From MGIIb-O1 sp002457595 (GTDB lineage Archaea > Thermoplasmatota > Poseidoniia > Poseidoniales > Thalassarchaeaceae), in contig JBJLBO010000001.1 of the NCBI GenBank assembly GCA_045568115.1, positions 186,001 through 250,000 of the forward strand: a stretch of 64,000 bases of DNA, given 5' to 3'. Below the pieces are notes generated by a model, which saw nothing but the letters and a program-made list of their open reading frames with translations, did not search any database and was not told the DNA's origin. Shown here one piece after another: positions 36,464-45,106 of this stretch. Both the position numbers and the translations under genes were made by a program. Each line of letters starts with the position of its first letter. Within the stretch, counting starts at the first letter, position 1.

Positions 36464-38269
36464 CTATCGGAGTAGAAAGATTGATTGAAAACCAATAATT
36501 CTATCTAGATTGATTGAGAAAATATCTGAGAAATCTACTCCATCATCCATAGTTGCATTATAGTTTGCACTCATCAAAGATAATGAAATAGAGTCTGAAA
36601 AAGTATCTCCGGCGTCATTGCCGTTTGGTTTCACGAAGGATCCTGCATCTGCAGGTGTACAGCTGGTCTGACCTATTGAAGATTGGAAATAGCCAGATGG
36701 GCATTGTAATTGAGTCGACGAACCATCAGAATCTGTATAATGACCAGCGGATGTACTGAGACAGTTTGACTGACCAGAAAGAGGTTGAAAATCCCCAGCA
36801 GTGCAAGCATTTTGGACCAAAGCCCCACTCAAAGAGAAATGCCCAGCATCTGCATTTATACATTGAAGACGACCAAATTGTCCATCTGGACATTCTACCC
36901 AACGGGCGGGGTTGTTAGGGTAGTCATCATTTGAATCACTTACCCCATCCCCATCACTGTCACCAGATTGGTGTGTGTCGAAGATGTTTCTATTTCCATC
37001 ATTATCAATATCTTGATCTGAAAATGCAATATTATTTCCATCAGAAAAAATCATTTCATAAGGACTCAACTTAGAATCACTAGTATTGTCAAATTCACCT
37101 GATTGAGCCCCCCAGCAATGAATCGAGTGATCAGAAAGAATTGCACAAGTAGAATCAGCCCCTGTTGTAGCAGCTAACACACTGAGACCTGCGCTTAGAG
37201 AAACATCAGTGGTTGAATCACCTTCTCCAGGGAATCGATTATCTCCACTACAATTTGAATTAATAATGGATGAACAGGTCCCGTCTCCTAATTGTCCATG
37301 AGTATTTACACCCCAACATTGCATGGAACCGTCATCTGTAACAGCACAGGTATGTTGTCCAACTCCATCAATCATCGTAGCATTGACACTAGTGCCTAAA
37401 TCTACAATGTACACATTTCCAGTCACGGCTCCTTGGTCAGCGAATACTGTGTACTTGTTACCCCAACAACCAACAGAACCATTCTCGAAAATAACGCAAG
37501 TTGATCTACCAGGGGTAACTAGGGCAACAGCACGTTCTCCGGTTGAATGATTAGCCAATACTGGAGATGTAGAATCACTGGTAGTTCCATCACCAAGTGC
37601 TCCGCGGATATTATACCCCCAACACATCACATCGCCTGCACCGGTAATTGCACAAGTGTGTTCACTACCAGCAGATACTGCTACTGCATCAACACCAGTG
37701 CCTAAATCGATCTGTACTGGCGACACTTGATTGGTTGTTGAACCTTCACCAATCTGCCCGTGATTGTTGCGGCCCCAACACCACAAACTAGCATCAATTA
37801 ATATTGCACAAGAATGATGAGAACCCGACTCTATTACAATCGGTTCTTGATTGAAGGACACATATCCAGAGTTTCCCGATGTGGAGCCGATTCCTAGTTG
37901 GCCGTAATTGTTCGAACCTTCGCAATACATCGAATAATTGACTAGAATCACACATGGTTCAGACGTTGAGATGATTTCACCCTCTGAAAAAATAGGGGTG
38001 CCATTGGCCCACTCAACTGCAGTTCCGTTATTCAAAATCACAACCGGCCCAGAAGACCCTATGTCAAGTACTGAGTTAGAAAAAATAGAACCAGATTCGG
38101 AACCATTAATATTCAAATTAGCTGAATTAGATGTTTGAAAATCATCACTTTTCTTGTCTAAATAGATTGCATCGACTTGAGGGCTCGAGACAACACTCAA
38201 AATGGTTAGGCATAGAAAAAGGCCACATATTCCGAGCGCGGTTAGTTTCCTGCTATTTGCAGAGAGCAT
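36464..38269 (-). CDS. 5' part of giant surface protein: signal peptide, RCC1-like repeats, TSP3, GCC2/GCC3 repeats
   Basis: The ATG at 38269 gives a signal peptide (KLTALGICGLFLCLTILSVVSS). About six RCC1-like blades follow, each with a Cys and a CWG (for example LWCWGRNNHGQIGEG), suggesting a disulfide-tied beta-propeller. Next come a thrombospondin-3 stretch (DSDGDGVSDSNDD) and three GCC2/GCC3 repeats. The frame then ends abnormally inside a PPC-like domain after DIFSINLDR. One added base near 36500 would continue in frame as NYWFSINLSTPIEPL into the piece at 33279-36443. I therefore read the two as one gene with a frameshift, real or artefactual. Confidence 0.8.
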   Translation of the reverse strand: MLSANSRKLTALGICGLFLCLTILSVVSSPQVDAIYLDKKSDDFQTSNSANLNINGSESGSIFSNSVLDIGSSGPVVILNNGTAVEWANGTPIFSEGEIISTSEPCVILVNYSMYCEGSNNYGQLGIGSTSGNSGYVSFNQEPIVIESGSHHSCAILIDASLWCWGRNNHGQIGEGSTTNQVSPVQIDLGTGVDAVAVSAGSEHTCAITGAGDVMCWGYNIRGALGDGTTSDSTSPVLANHSTGERAVALVTPGRSTCVIFENGSVGCWGNKYTVFADQGAVTGNVYIVDLGTSVNATMIDGVGQHTCAVTDDGSMQCWGVNTHGQLGDGTCSSIINSNCSGDNRFPGEGDSTTDVSLSAGLSVLAATTGADSTCAILSDHSIHCWGAQSGEFDNTSDSKLSPYEMIFSDGNNIAFSDQDIDNDGNRNIFDTHQSGDSDGDGVSDSNDDYPNNPARWVECPDGQFGRLQCINADAGHFSLSGALVQNACTAGDFQPLSGQSNCLSTSAGHYTDSDGSSTQLQCPSGYFQSSIGQTSCTPADAGSFVKPNGNDAGDTFSDSISLSLMSANYNATMDDGVDFSDIFSINLDRIIGFQSIFLLR

Positions 38270-38324
38270 GAACTCGGCGTCATTACAGACATTATCACTA
38301 TTCCCTATGCCTGAACGGTTTGCA

Positions 38325-40106
38325 TCACTCAATTAGCACCTTCTCAGCCAGTCCGTAGGACTGGAGGCCAGACTCCTTGAAAATCTGTTCCAAATTATCG
38401 AAAGACGACCCGGGAGAATTCCTGGCGGCCCTAGCTCTAGAGGAAATAATACGCCATGCTGCTTTGGGACCAATACCGGGAATTGCTTCTAATTGCGCTT
38501 GAGTGACTGAATTAATTGAGAGACCTATTTCCACTCCTGAAATACTTCGCATGCCATGACCTGTGACCATAATGTCTGAGCTAGATTCCAATGGTATCTG
38601 ATATGGCACACCTACAAGAATCGGATAGGCCCCGATTTGTCTTCCGAAGGTTATACCTGATTTGCCGTGAATTGTTACATCTCTGTGAATTGAGTTTAGA
38701 ACCTGTTCAGGACGACGAATTCGATCATCATGAGACTCCCACCATACATCTCGAAGTATTGTGCCAATTGGAAACATCTCTTCTAGGAGTGGACGATCAA
38801 TTTCTTCGCGTACACCTTTTTTGAATGCTCGAAATGAATCTTGAGGGACCTCTTGGAATCCTTGCCCTTCCACCTGTCTGATGTTAATCCTACGGAGCCA
38901 CAATCCTTCAGAACGAAGTCCATCTAATAGACGGCGATTAGCGTCATAGGATTCTTTTGTTTCACCATTCAAACCCGCTATGAAATTAAGACCTGGGAGA
39001 AGCTTAGGAAGACCCCTTTCTCCCCTCTCACGACCATATTCATTGATGTGACGAATTGCAATTTGCAATTGCTCGGTATTGCAATTGAGCCAATTCTCCC
39101 TATGTACAACTGGATCTGCAGATTCTAGGCCAAAAGATAACACTGCTCCATCAGATAAGGTTTCTATCATCGTTTTCGTAATCTCAGTAGCAGGCTCAAG
39201 GTTCTCTGCCACTATCGAAGGATTACCATTGTCGACATGCAATATTCCTATCCTTTCATCTTCACGTAAGCCATGTAATATTCTTGCAATTGGTTCAGGA
39301 TTGGGTATTGGATACTCTAGTTCCTTAACACCATCTGCTTTGTAGGTATAAATATCAGTAGCACCACCGATACGAACATGATTTACTTCGTTATCTAAAG
39401 CCGCACTAACTTCGCTAATAATGTCAGATTCATCACGCCAAATCGGCACACCTTTCTTTGGTTCAATGCAAAATTTACACCCTCGTTTAAATCTAACACA
39501 GCCTTGGTAAATTTCAACCTCAAATGTAAGAGGGCCCGGAGCACCATCGGGCGTTTTCAAGTCGGGGTGCTGAGTGACACACTTTCCTTGAGCGCCGGCT
39601 ATCGCCCACTCATTCCACTGCTCTGAATTTCTTCTCTTATGAGACCACTCGGAAGTGTTTAGGAAGTGATTTAGTGTTGCATCAGTGTCCTGAACCGTAC
39701 AGAAAAGATTAGTGCGTAATGGCATCCAACCATCATGCCTCCAATGGCGAATCGCCCAACCACCTGCTAGCACTGGTTGTTCGTGAGGAAAGGTAGCTAG
39801 AAATTCATCTAATTCCTTACGAGAAATTGGTGTTCCTCGAATATATTTTCCAGGGACTACGGCGCCGGCTAGAATCACAGCGCCATCCAATTCAGAAAGT
39901 TCTCTTTTTAGAGCAGCACGTTCACTAGGATCTTGGAGGCGTTTTTTGTGATAGAGTCTCCATTGATCAATTGTCATGTATGTGTATGGAATGTTTCGAG
40001 ATTCTAGTACTCCACAGATGTATCGAATATGGAATCCAAGGTAATTGGGGACGCCAAATGCTGCTGGTTCATCCTCGTATCCATCGAGAACGAGCCAGCC
40101 TTCCAT
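38325..40106 (-). CDS. radical SAM protein with C-terminal helix-hairpin-helix (COG1031 type)
   Basis: This 593-residue protein belongs to an archaeal radical SAM group of unknown function. The cluster cysteines have the group's non-standard spacing, C203-x6-C210-x2-C213 (YQGCVRFKRGCKFC). The C-terminus has a helix-hairpin-helix (LEAIPGIGPKAAWRI) that usually binds DNA or RNA backbone. The start is set at the ATG at 40106, giving MEGWLVLDGYEDEPAAFGVP, which fits the family start. An upstream GTG at 40232 would overlap the preceding gene by 74 bases. An RNA-modifying role would fit its neighbour, the Csl4 fusion, but is inference. Confidence 0.85.
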   Translation of the reverse strand: MEGWLVLDGYEDEPAAFGVPNYLGFHIRYICGVLESRNIPYTYMTIDQWRLYHKKRLQDPSERAALKRELSELDGAVILAGAVVPGKYIRGTPISRKELDEFLATFPHEQPVLAGGWAIRHWRHDGWMPLRTNLFCTVQDTDATLNHFLNTSEWSHKRRNSEQWNEWAIAGAQGKCVTQHPDLKTPDGAPGPLTFEVEIYQGCVRFKRGCKFCIEPKKGVPIWRDESDIISEVSAALDNEVNHVRIGGATDIYTYKADGVKELEYPIPNPEPIARILHGLREDERIGILHVDNGNPSIVAENLEPATEITKTMIETLSDGAVLSFGLESADPVVHRENWLNCNTEQLQIAIRHINEYGRERGERGLPKLLPGLNFIAGLNGETKESYDANRRLLDGLRSEGLWLRRINIRQVEGQGFQEVPQDSFRAFKKGVREEIDRPLLEEMFPIGTILRDVWWESHDDRIRRPEQVLNSIHRDVTIHGKSGITFGRQIGAYPILVGVPYQIPLESSSDIMVTGHGMRSISGVEIGLSINSVTQAQLEAIPGIGPKAAWRIISSRARAARNSPGSSFDNLEQIFKESGLQSYGLAEKVLIE

Positions 40107-40158
40107 ATCAATCCCGGTCTTCGGGCAACATCTTCGGACTTCACCGCTTCGCTTATTC

Positions 40159-41436
40159 TCAACGATTTCGGCCTCGTCCCCGGCCTCGGTTTCCACCGCG
40201 GCGGCCTCCACCATCATTTGACTCTTGGACACTTATTTTGCGGCCTTGAATCTCAGTTCCATCTAGAGCCTTTATTGCTTTCTCACCGACCTTACGACTA
40301 GAGAACTTGATGAAAGCAAATCCTCGAGATTTACCGGTTTCCTTGTCTTTTGCGATACTACATTCACTGACATCACCATGTGCACTGAATAATTCTTTGA
40401 GTTCTTCCTCATTTACCGCGTATGCGAGACGTGCAACGAATAGTTTGATTCCTGAGGTCTCAGCAGCTGCTGCTCGGGCCGTTTTGAGAATCTCTCTCTC
40501 AGCGGCTAATTCTTCTTTCGAGGCTTTTCCATCCTTGACTTTGTCCATACATTCTCGGCAACGTATTGGTTTTCCTGGTGTCGGCTCGAATGGAACGGTT
40601 GTATCGATACCGCAAAGAGTACACTTGCAAGCATGCTTTACTCTTGGTGAACCTCCTCGGCCACCTCCTCCTTTTCCAGTCATGGAGGCTCTCATCTTGG
40701 CGGCCGCATTAGACATCTCGTGAGTCATTCCGCGTCGATGATCTGCAACTGGGGAAAGATAGGGTCGAGCACCCTCATGACCGAGATTCTTCTCGGCCTC
40801 TGCAGACCATCTCTCACCAGTTCTGTTGAGTGTTTGTACATCTTCTCCCAATGTGTGACCATGACCGAATCCATTCGAAAGAGCTCGATAGCCCATGTAA
40901 TCACAACGAGAACAATCTACATTGAAATCGTCTTTTGCTGAAGAAATATTGAGGTCAATTCCACAAGCAGGGCAGATTGCAGCGATTACACCGAGTTCGG
41001 CAGAACCTCGCGTACTTGCCTTCATGTTAGGCTCAATTTGAGTAATACGGGCTCGAATAATATCACGAGTCCGCATAGCATCACCAGGTGAAGGTAGGAA
41101 TCGATCGACTATCTCGGTAACAAAGATGTCAGCGTGGAGGTTCTCTGCTGCAAGATCTCTGTGTCCGCCTTCCTTCTCGATGTGAAGAAGACGAACCATT
41201 GCAACTTTGGGCATCAATTTGGTTACCTGAGCAATAATATCATCACCAATTGCAGGGATATTTGTTTCAGGAACGAAAGAGTCAACGGACAATGCTCCGT
41301 CGCTATCAATTAGTTTACCGGATACTAGGGCAACTACTCCTGATTCGGTCTCATGTAAACCTGAGCCAAGTCCCATACCCGCTGGGACATCCACTGGATT
41401 ACCCGGTGTAACGAGGTCACCTGCACTAGCAGTCAT
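40159..41436 (-). CDS. Csl4-type exosome subunit fused to zinc knuckles, an RRM and an RGG tail
   Basis: From the ATG at 41436 the 425-residue product opens with a Csl4 N-terminal domain (SAGDLVTPGNPVDVPAGMGLG) and an S1-like domain (about 63-140), then a zinc ribbon with CPAC and CSRC (C155, C158, C175, C178). A Gly-rich linker leads to a second zinc module (C272, C275, C293, C296, with C270 nearby). An RRM spans about 330-406, with RNP2 KLFVARLA and RNP1 KSRGFAFIKF, and a GGGRRGGNRGRGRGR tail ends the protein. Csl4 normally ends at the first zinc ribbon (about 180-190 residues). It probably presents RNA to the archaeal exosome. RRMs are uncommon in archaea. Confidence 0.85.
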   Translation of the reverse strand: MTASAGDLVTPGNPVDVPAGMGLGSGLHETESGVVALVSGKLIDSDGALSVDSFVPETNIPAIGDDIIAQVTKLMPKVAMVRLLHIEKEGGHRDLAAENLHADIFVTEIVDRFLPSPGDAMRTRDIIRARITQIEPNMKASTRGSAELGVIAAICPACGIDLNISSAKDDFNVDCSRCDYMGYRALSNGFGHGHTLGEDVQTLNRTGERWSAEAEKNLGHEGARPYLSPVADHRRGMTHEMSNAAAKMRASMTGKGGGGRGGSPRVKHACKCTLCGIDTTVPFEPTPGKPIRCRECMDKVKDGKASKEELAAEREILKTARAAAAETSGIKLFVARLAYAVNEEELKELFSAHGDVSECSIAKDKETGKSRGFAFIKFSSRKVGEKAIKALDGTEIQGRKISVQESNDGGGRRGGNRGRGRGRNR

Positions 41437-41473
41437 CGGCCCGCCGACCGGACAACCCCCTATGAACGGTACG

Positions 41474-41490
41474 GCCGTGCTTAGCACGGC
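41474..41490 (-). terminator. hairpin between methyltransferase and csl4 genes
   Basis: GCCGTGC-TTA-GCACGGC is a perfect 7-bp stem beginning at the methyltransferase stop codon. A second, 9-bp stem (ATTTTGGAG/CTCCAAAAT, 41492-41517) lies in the last codons. They could cap the transcript end or separate expression of the two genes. No T-run follows. Confidence 0.4.
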
Positions 41491-42137
41491 TATTTTGGAG
41501 GTGTTAGTCTCCAAAATGCGACACGAGTACACCCTTGCTTACGCGAATGATGAGCGTAAGCAGCAGGTAAAGCAAAGTCCGTTTCCCAATATCTCTCAAC
41601 ACCCCATCCAGCGTTGGAAAAAATAGATTCAATATGAGTTGCTTCAGCACTATGCATTAAATGACAAATAGCACCACTACGAAGCATTAAATCAAGAAAT
41701 GGGCGATCTGCTTTTTCCTTCTGTACACCCCAAGGAGGATTAGAAATCACAAGTCCCGCACCTGCAATATCAATAGAAGAATCTACGTTTTTGCAGATGA
41801 TCTCTACGGTGTTTTCTACACCAACTGATTCGATGGCCTCAAATGCAGCTGAACAGGCCTTTTCATCTACTTCGATAAGAACTACATGTGCCGCACCCAT
41901 TAACGCAGCACCGATTCCCAAAATTCCGTTGCCTGCACCTAAATCAACCACTACTGAATTTTCATTTAGATCGCCAAATGCAGCGATTTGAGCCAACCAA
42001 GAGGCAGCAACATCGCCACTAGTTGAATACTGTTCTAACTCCACATCGCCACAAGGGTGGCTTGGGAGTGAGGAAAGAAGCATGGCCAGTCTACGCTGTC
42101 GCACACCTCGCGTAGGACATCTGACTATTGGCTTCAT
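41490..42137 (-). CDS. METTL5/COG2263-type N6-adenine methyltransferase
   Basis: The 215-residue SAM enzyme has VVDLGAGNGILGIGAALMGA as the SAM loop and NPPWG as the catalytic motif of N6-adenine or amino methyltransferases. The upstream LEQYSTSGDVAASWL resembles the LEQYPTP substrate-positioning segment of COG2263 proteins. The eukaryotic relative METTL5 modifies an adenine in small-subunit rRNA, so rRNA is a reasonable target. It is followed by the Csl4 fusion in the same direction. Confidence 0.85.
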   Translation of the reverse strand: MKPIVRCPTRGVRQRRLAMLLSSLPSHPCGDVELEQYSTSGDVAASWLAQIAAFGDLNENSVVVDLGAGNGILGIGAALMGAAHVVLIEVDEKACSAAFEAIESVGVENTVEIICKNVDSSIDIAGAGLVISNPPWGVQKEKADRPFLDLMLRSGAICHLMHSAEATHIESIFSNAGWGVERYWETDFALPAAYAHHSRKQGCTRVAFWRLTPPK

Positions 42138-42257
42138 TGTTCAGGTGCAGAGGTAAATGACCATCTACACCTAAAGAAAACAGTTTGAAATTGTCAATTT
42201 ATTTTCGGCTGCTCTATCTTCAAGTTCAAGTACCCTGACTTCCCTCTTCCATTGCTG

Positions 42258-43463
42258 ATGATGTTGGACGTTGTATACCTGATAGGCGGAATTCTTGCTG
42301 GAGGGGCCATTGGATGGCTGCTAGCGAAGCAGAAAATGGATTCTGGGCCGAGTGAAGCTGAAACTGAATTAGTCAAAGTGAGAGCCCAATTGGAAGCTCG
42401 CGAAGAAGCCTTTCAAACCACTCAAAATCAGATGCTCGACACGTACAAGCTGGCTGCCACAAAAGCCTTCTCAGATGCTGTAGAAGCGGCTGATAAGGAG
42501 AAGGAGGGGAGCTTCAAAAAGGCGACAGAAGACCTTTCGAAATCTCTCGGCGACTACTTCAACAGTGTGGAACAAGTCGAGAGAGAGAGGATTCGACGAG
42601 AGACCACTCTAGAGACTAAGATAGGCGCTGTAGAGAAGGCTGGCCTTCAACTTTCAAGCGATACTCAGGCCTTGACTAATGCACTGAAGGGAGACTCTAG
42701 CACCCAAGGTGCATGGGGTGAGGTCGTGGTCGAGAACCTGCTTCAAAGCATGGGCTTCGAAGAAGGACGTGACTATGTCACACAACTATCTGAGACCGCT
42801 GCAGATAAGAGTCGAAAGAGGACAGATTTCGTAGTCAACCTTCCAGGTGACAGACAAGTCGTTCTCGACTCAAAAGTCTCACTAACAGCCTACACACAGT
42901 TCGTCAATGCCACAGATGAGGATGAAAGAGAGGCTGCGATGAAGGATCACTGCGAATCAATCAAGTCACATGTGAAGAAACTCGCCTCGGCCAATTACAG
43001 CCACATGAAGAGCATCAATACTCTCGATTTCGTGCTCATGATTGTGCCTCTAGAGAGCGCCTATATCGATGCCATGCGGTACAACCCTGAACTCTACACA
43101 GGACTTGTTGCAGACCAACGAGTCAAGATTGTCAGTGGAACGACTATCATGGTCATTCTGATGATGATTCAGGACCTCTGGAAGAAGGAGAAGCAATCGA
43201 AGAATCAACTTGCACTAGTTGAGCGCGCAGGGTTGCTCTACGACAAGGTCGTGCTGTTCCTTGAATCATTCACGGCCATTGGCTTCGAATTGGATCAAGC
43301 TCAGACTGCCTTCGAAAAGGCCTCGAACCAACTTACTGAAGGAACGGGGAACGTCATTCGGCAGACTGAGATGCTGAAAAAATTGGGCGCTAAAACCACG
43401 AAAGACCTCAGAGAAAAGAGCGGGATTCGAGCTCTCGCGGAAGAGGCTGATGAGGAGGAATGA
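42258..43463 (+). CDS. rmuC: RmuC-family DNA recombination protein
   Basis: The product has an N-terminal membrane segment (VVYLIGGILAGGAIGWLLA), a coiled-coil region (about 25-140), then the RmuC domain with STQGAWGEVVVENLLQSMG and RTDFVVNLPG and VVLDSKVSLTAY, which is a degenerate nuclease-like fold. In bacteria RmuC limits recombination at inverted repeats; in archaea the role is untested. Adjacent ATGs at 42258 and 42261 follow a TTG. The gene is more GC-rich than its neighbours. Confidence 0.9.
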   Translation: MMLDVVYLIGGILAGGAIGWLLAKQKMDSGPSEAETELVKVRAQLEAREEAFQTTQNQMLDTYKLAATKAFSDAVEAADKEKEGSFKKATEDLSKSLGDYFNSVEQVERERIRRETTLETKIGAVEKAGLQLSSDTQALTNALKGDSSTQGAWGEVVVENLLQSMGFEEGRDYVTQLSETAADKSRKRTDFVVNLPGDRQVVLDSKVSLTAYTQFVNATDEDEREAAMKDHCESIKSHVKKLASANYSHMKSINTLDFVLMIVPLESAYIDAMRYNPELYTGLVADQRVKIVSGTTIMVILMMIQDLWKKEKQSKNQLALVERAGLLYDKVVLFLESFTAIGFELDQAQTAFEKASNQLTEGTGNVIRQTEMLKKLGAKTTKDLREKSGIRALAEEADEEE

Positions 43464-43488
43464 TGACTTGAGTCCGCCTCGGCGGGTC

Positions 43489-44070
43489 ATGATTGACTGG
43501 GAGACCAAAAGTTACCACCCTGTTGTCCACCTTCCTGAAGAGTACGAAGTGCGAGACTTCACAACAGGGGATTACTCGCCTTCCAAGTTTGAATATGACA
43601 TAGGAAGATATGATGAATTACGTCCTGGAATGTACTCAACAGATCTCTTCTCGGATGGAAGGTTCCTCCACATCGGCATAGACATAGGAGCCCCTGTAGG
43701 CACGCCTTGTATGGCATTTGATGATGGAGAAATCTCACACTTCGGATACAACCCTGCTGATGGTGACTATGGATATGTGGTAATCACCAAACACGATATT
43801 GGAGGGACACCAGTATGGGCATTGTATGGCCACCTGAATGCGGCTTCAATCAAAGGTAAGTTCGTTGGACAGAAAATAAATTCAGGAGAAGTAATTTGTT
43901 GGATGGGAGATAAACATGAGAATGGTGGCTGGGATCCTCACTTACACTTCCAACTATCTCTTGTAAAACCAGAGACTCATGACTTGCCGGGAGTTGTTGC
44001 CCCGGATATGCGAGAAGAAGCTTTGGCAAAGTATCCGGACCCAAGGCTTGTGCTTGGGCCAATTTACTGA
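43489..44070 (+). CDS. M23/LytM-type metallopeptidase-like protein
   Basis: The product of about 193 residues carries the M23 zinc motifs: HIGIDIGAPVGTP (H-x3-D) and HLHFQL (HxH), with the LYGHL segment between. No signal peptide or membrane segment is visible. Bacterial M23 enzymes cut glycine bonds in peptidoglycan, which archaea lack, so the target here is unknown: foreign cell walls, a peptide, or a non-enzymatic role. The ATG at 43489 follows GGCGGG; an ATG at 43450 would overlap rmuC. It overlaps the convergent pgi/pmi gene by 7 bases. Confidence 0.82.
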   Translation: MIDWETKSYHPVVHLPEEYEVRDFTTGDYSPSKFEYDIGRYDELRPGMYSTDLFSDGRFLHIGIDIGAPVGTPCMAFDDGEISHFGYNPADGDYGYVVITKHDIGGTPVWALYGHLNAASIKGKFVGQKINSGEVICWMGDKHENGGWDPHLHFQLSLVKPETHDLPGVVAPDMREEALAKYPDPRLVLGPIY

Positions 44071-45104
44071 ATTGTGGCTAGGTGAGCCTTCAAGCCATCT
44101 ATGGAAGCCATACTCGATGGGTCGACTTGGTTGAGTAATGCGAGCGAAATACTAATCCAATCCGTGATATGAGTGGCGTAGAGCAAACTCTCCAAATTGC
44201 TCTCTCCTTCACAATCAATAATCCAAGAAGGAGTTGCTTCGATGTTCTCAACCATCCAATCAATACGCGCGCCCACGCGAGGGTGCATTCCCTCACATGT
44301 CAGATACAGAATGCATTGTTCTGAGGCATCAGTAGACCAAGCAACTATCTCATTGTGATTCATTTCAGGTAATTCAACAGGTCTTGCAAATCGATCTGAG
44401 TTCTCATTTAATTGAGCTGTAAATCTCCGGCCGGCCGCTCCTAACATCGTGGGTGAAATGATTCCAATTTGCTTGCCCAACATAGTTTGAGCAATCGTTC
44501 CAGTCATTCCGTCTCCATTCTCGACATCAGCCAATTGGGAAGCAGTACGAAGTCTGTCAAGCATCGAAGTTAACTCTTCTTCAGATGGTTTGGCAAGTAA
44601 ATTCAATGCCCAACATACCGCTAATTGAGTACCAAACAGATGTCCAAAAGCAGAGCGGGGCATTTGACCTGATGGAACAGTTAAACACAAACTCTCGTCG
44701 TTTTCTTCAAGCAACTCCTCAAGTTCTCCACCAGAGCAAATTCCTACAACAGTTCCTCCTTCCTCGAGAACCATTCTAACACCATCGAGGGTTTCCTCCG
44801 TGTTCCCAGAATATGAAGTTGCAATTACTAACCAATCAGGACCCCACCACGATGGTACTCCATAGTCCCGCCATACTACGAATGGCAAGCCTCCCGATTG
44901 ATCTGCAAGAGACTGAAGGAACATACCTCCCGCTCCTGAACCACCCATCCCAAGACAAAGTACACCGCTCCAATCTGAGTCAACATCGACATCCATCTTT
45001 GTCGCGAATGCTTGGGTTAAATCATCTACAAATTTCCGAGTGAATCCGGCCATATCCCTAGTGTCATATTCAGCGAGTAGTTTTGAAAAATCAACATCTG
45101 ACAT
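44064..45104 (-). CDS. bifunctional phosphoglucose/phosphomannose isomerase
   Basis: This 346-residue SIS-domain enzyme interconverts glucose 6-phosphate, mannose 6-phosphate and fructose 6-phosphate. The N-terminal MGGSGAGG and TSYSGNTEETL motifs and the C-terminal MNHNEIVAW with the catalytic His/Glu are characteristic of the archaeal bifunctional family. The ATG at 45104 follows the nmd3 stop with two bases between, so the genes are cotranscribed. Confidence 0.92.
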   Translation of the reverse strand: MSDVDFSKLLAEYDTRDMAGFTRKFVDDLTQAFATKMDVDVDSDWSGVLCLGMGGSGAGGMFLQSLADQSGGLPFVVWRDYGVPSWWGPDWLVIATSYSGNTEETLDGVRMVLEEGGTVVGICSGGELEELLEENDESLCLTVPSGQMPRSAFGHLFGTQLAVCWALNLLAKPSEEELTSMLDRLRTASQLADVENGDGMTGTIAQTMLGKQIGIISPTMLGAAGRRFTAQLNENSDRFARPVELPEMNHNEIVAWSTDASEQCILYLTCEGMHPRVGARIDWMVENIEATPSWIIDCEGESNLESLLYATHITDWISISLALLNQVDPSSMASIDGLKAHLATIQ

Positions 45105-45106
45105 TC

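Noticed and set aside
38270..38332. Upstream TTG extension of the RCC1-repeat protein
   Set aside because: It would place 21 polar residues before a good signal peptide and overlap the radical SAM gene end; the ATG at 38269 is better.
40107..40232. Longer N-terminus for the radical SAM-HhH protein
   Set aside because: It overlaps the Csl4 fusion gene by 74 bases and the added residues are low-complexity antisense of its RGG tail; the family start MEGWLVLDGY fits the ATG at 40106.
42138..42257. Possible tRNA or small RNA between the METTL5-like and rmuC genes
   Set aside because: No cloverleaf, T-loop or acceptor-stem pairing could be found; only a weak 5-bp stem is present.
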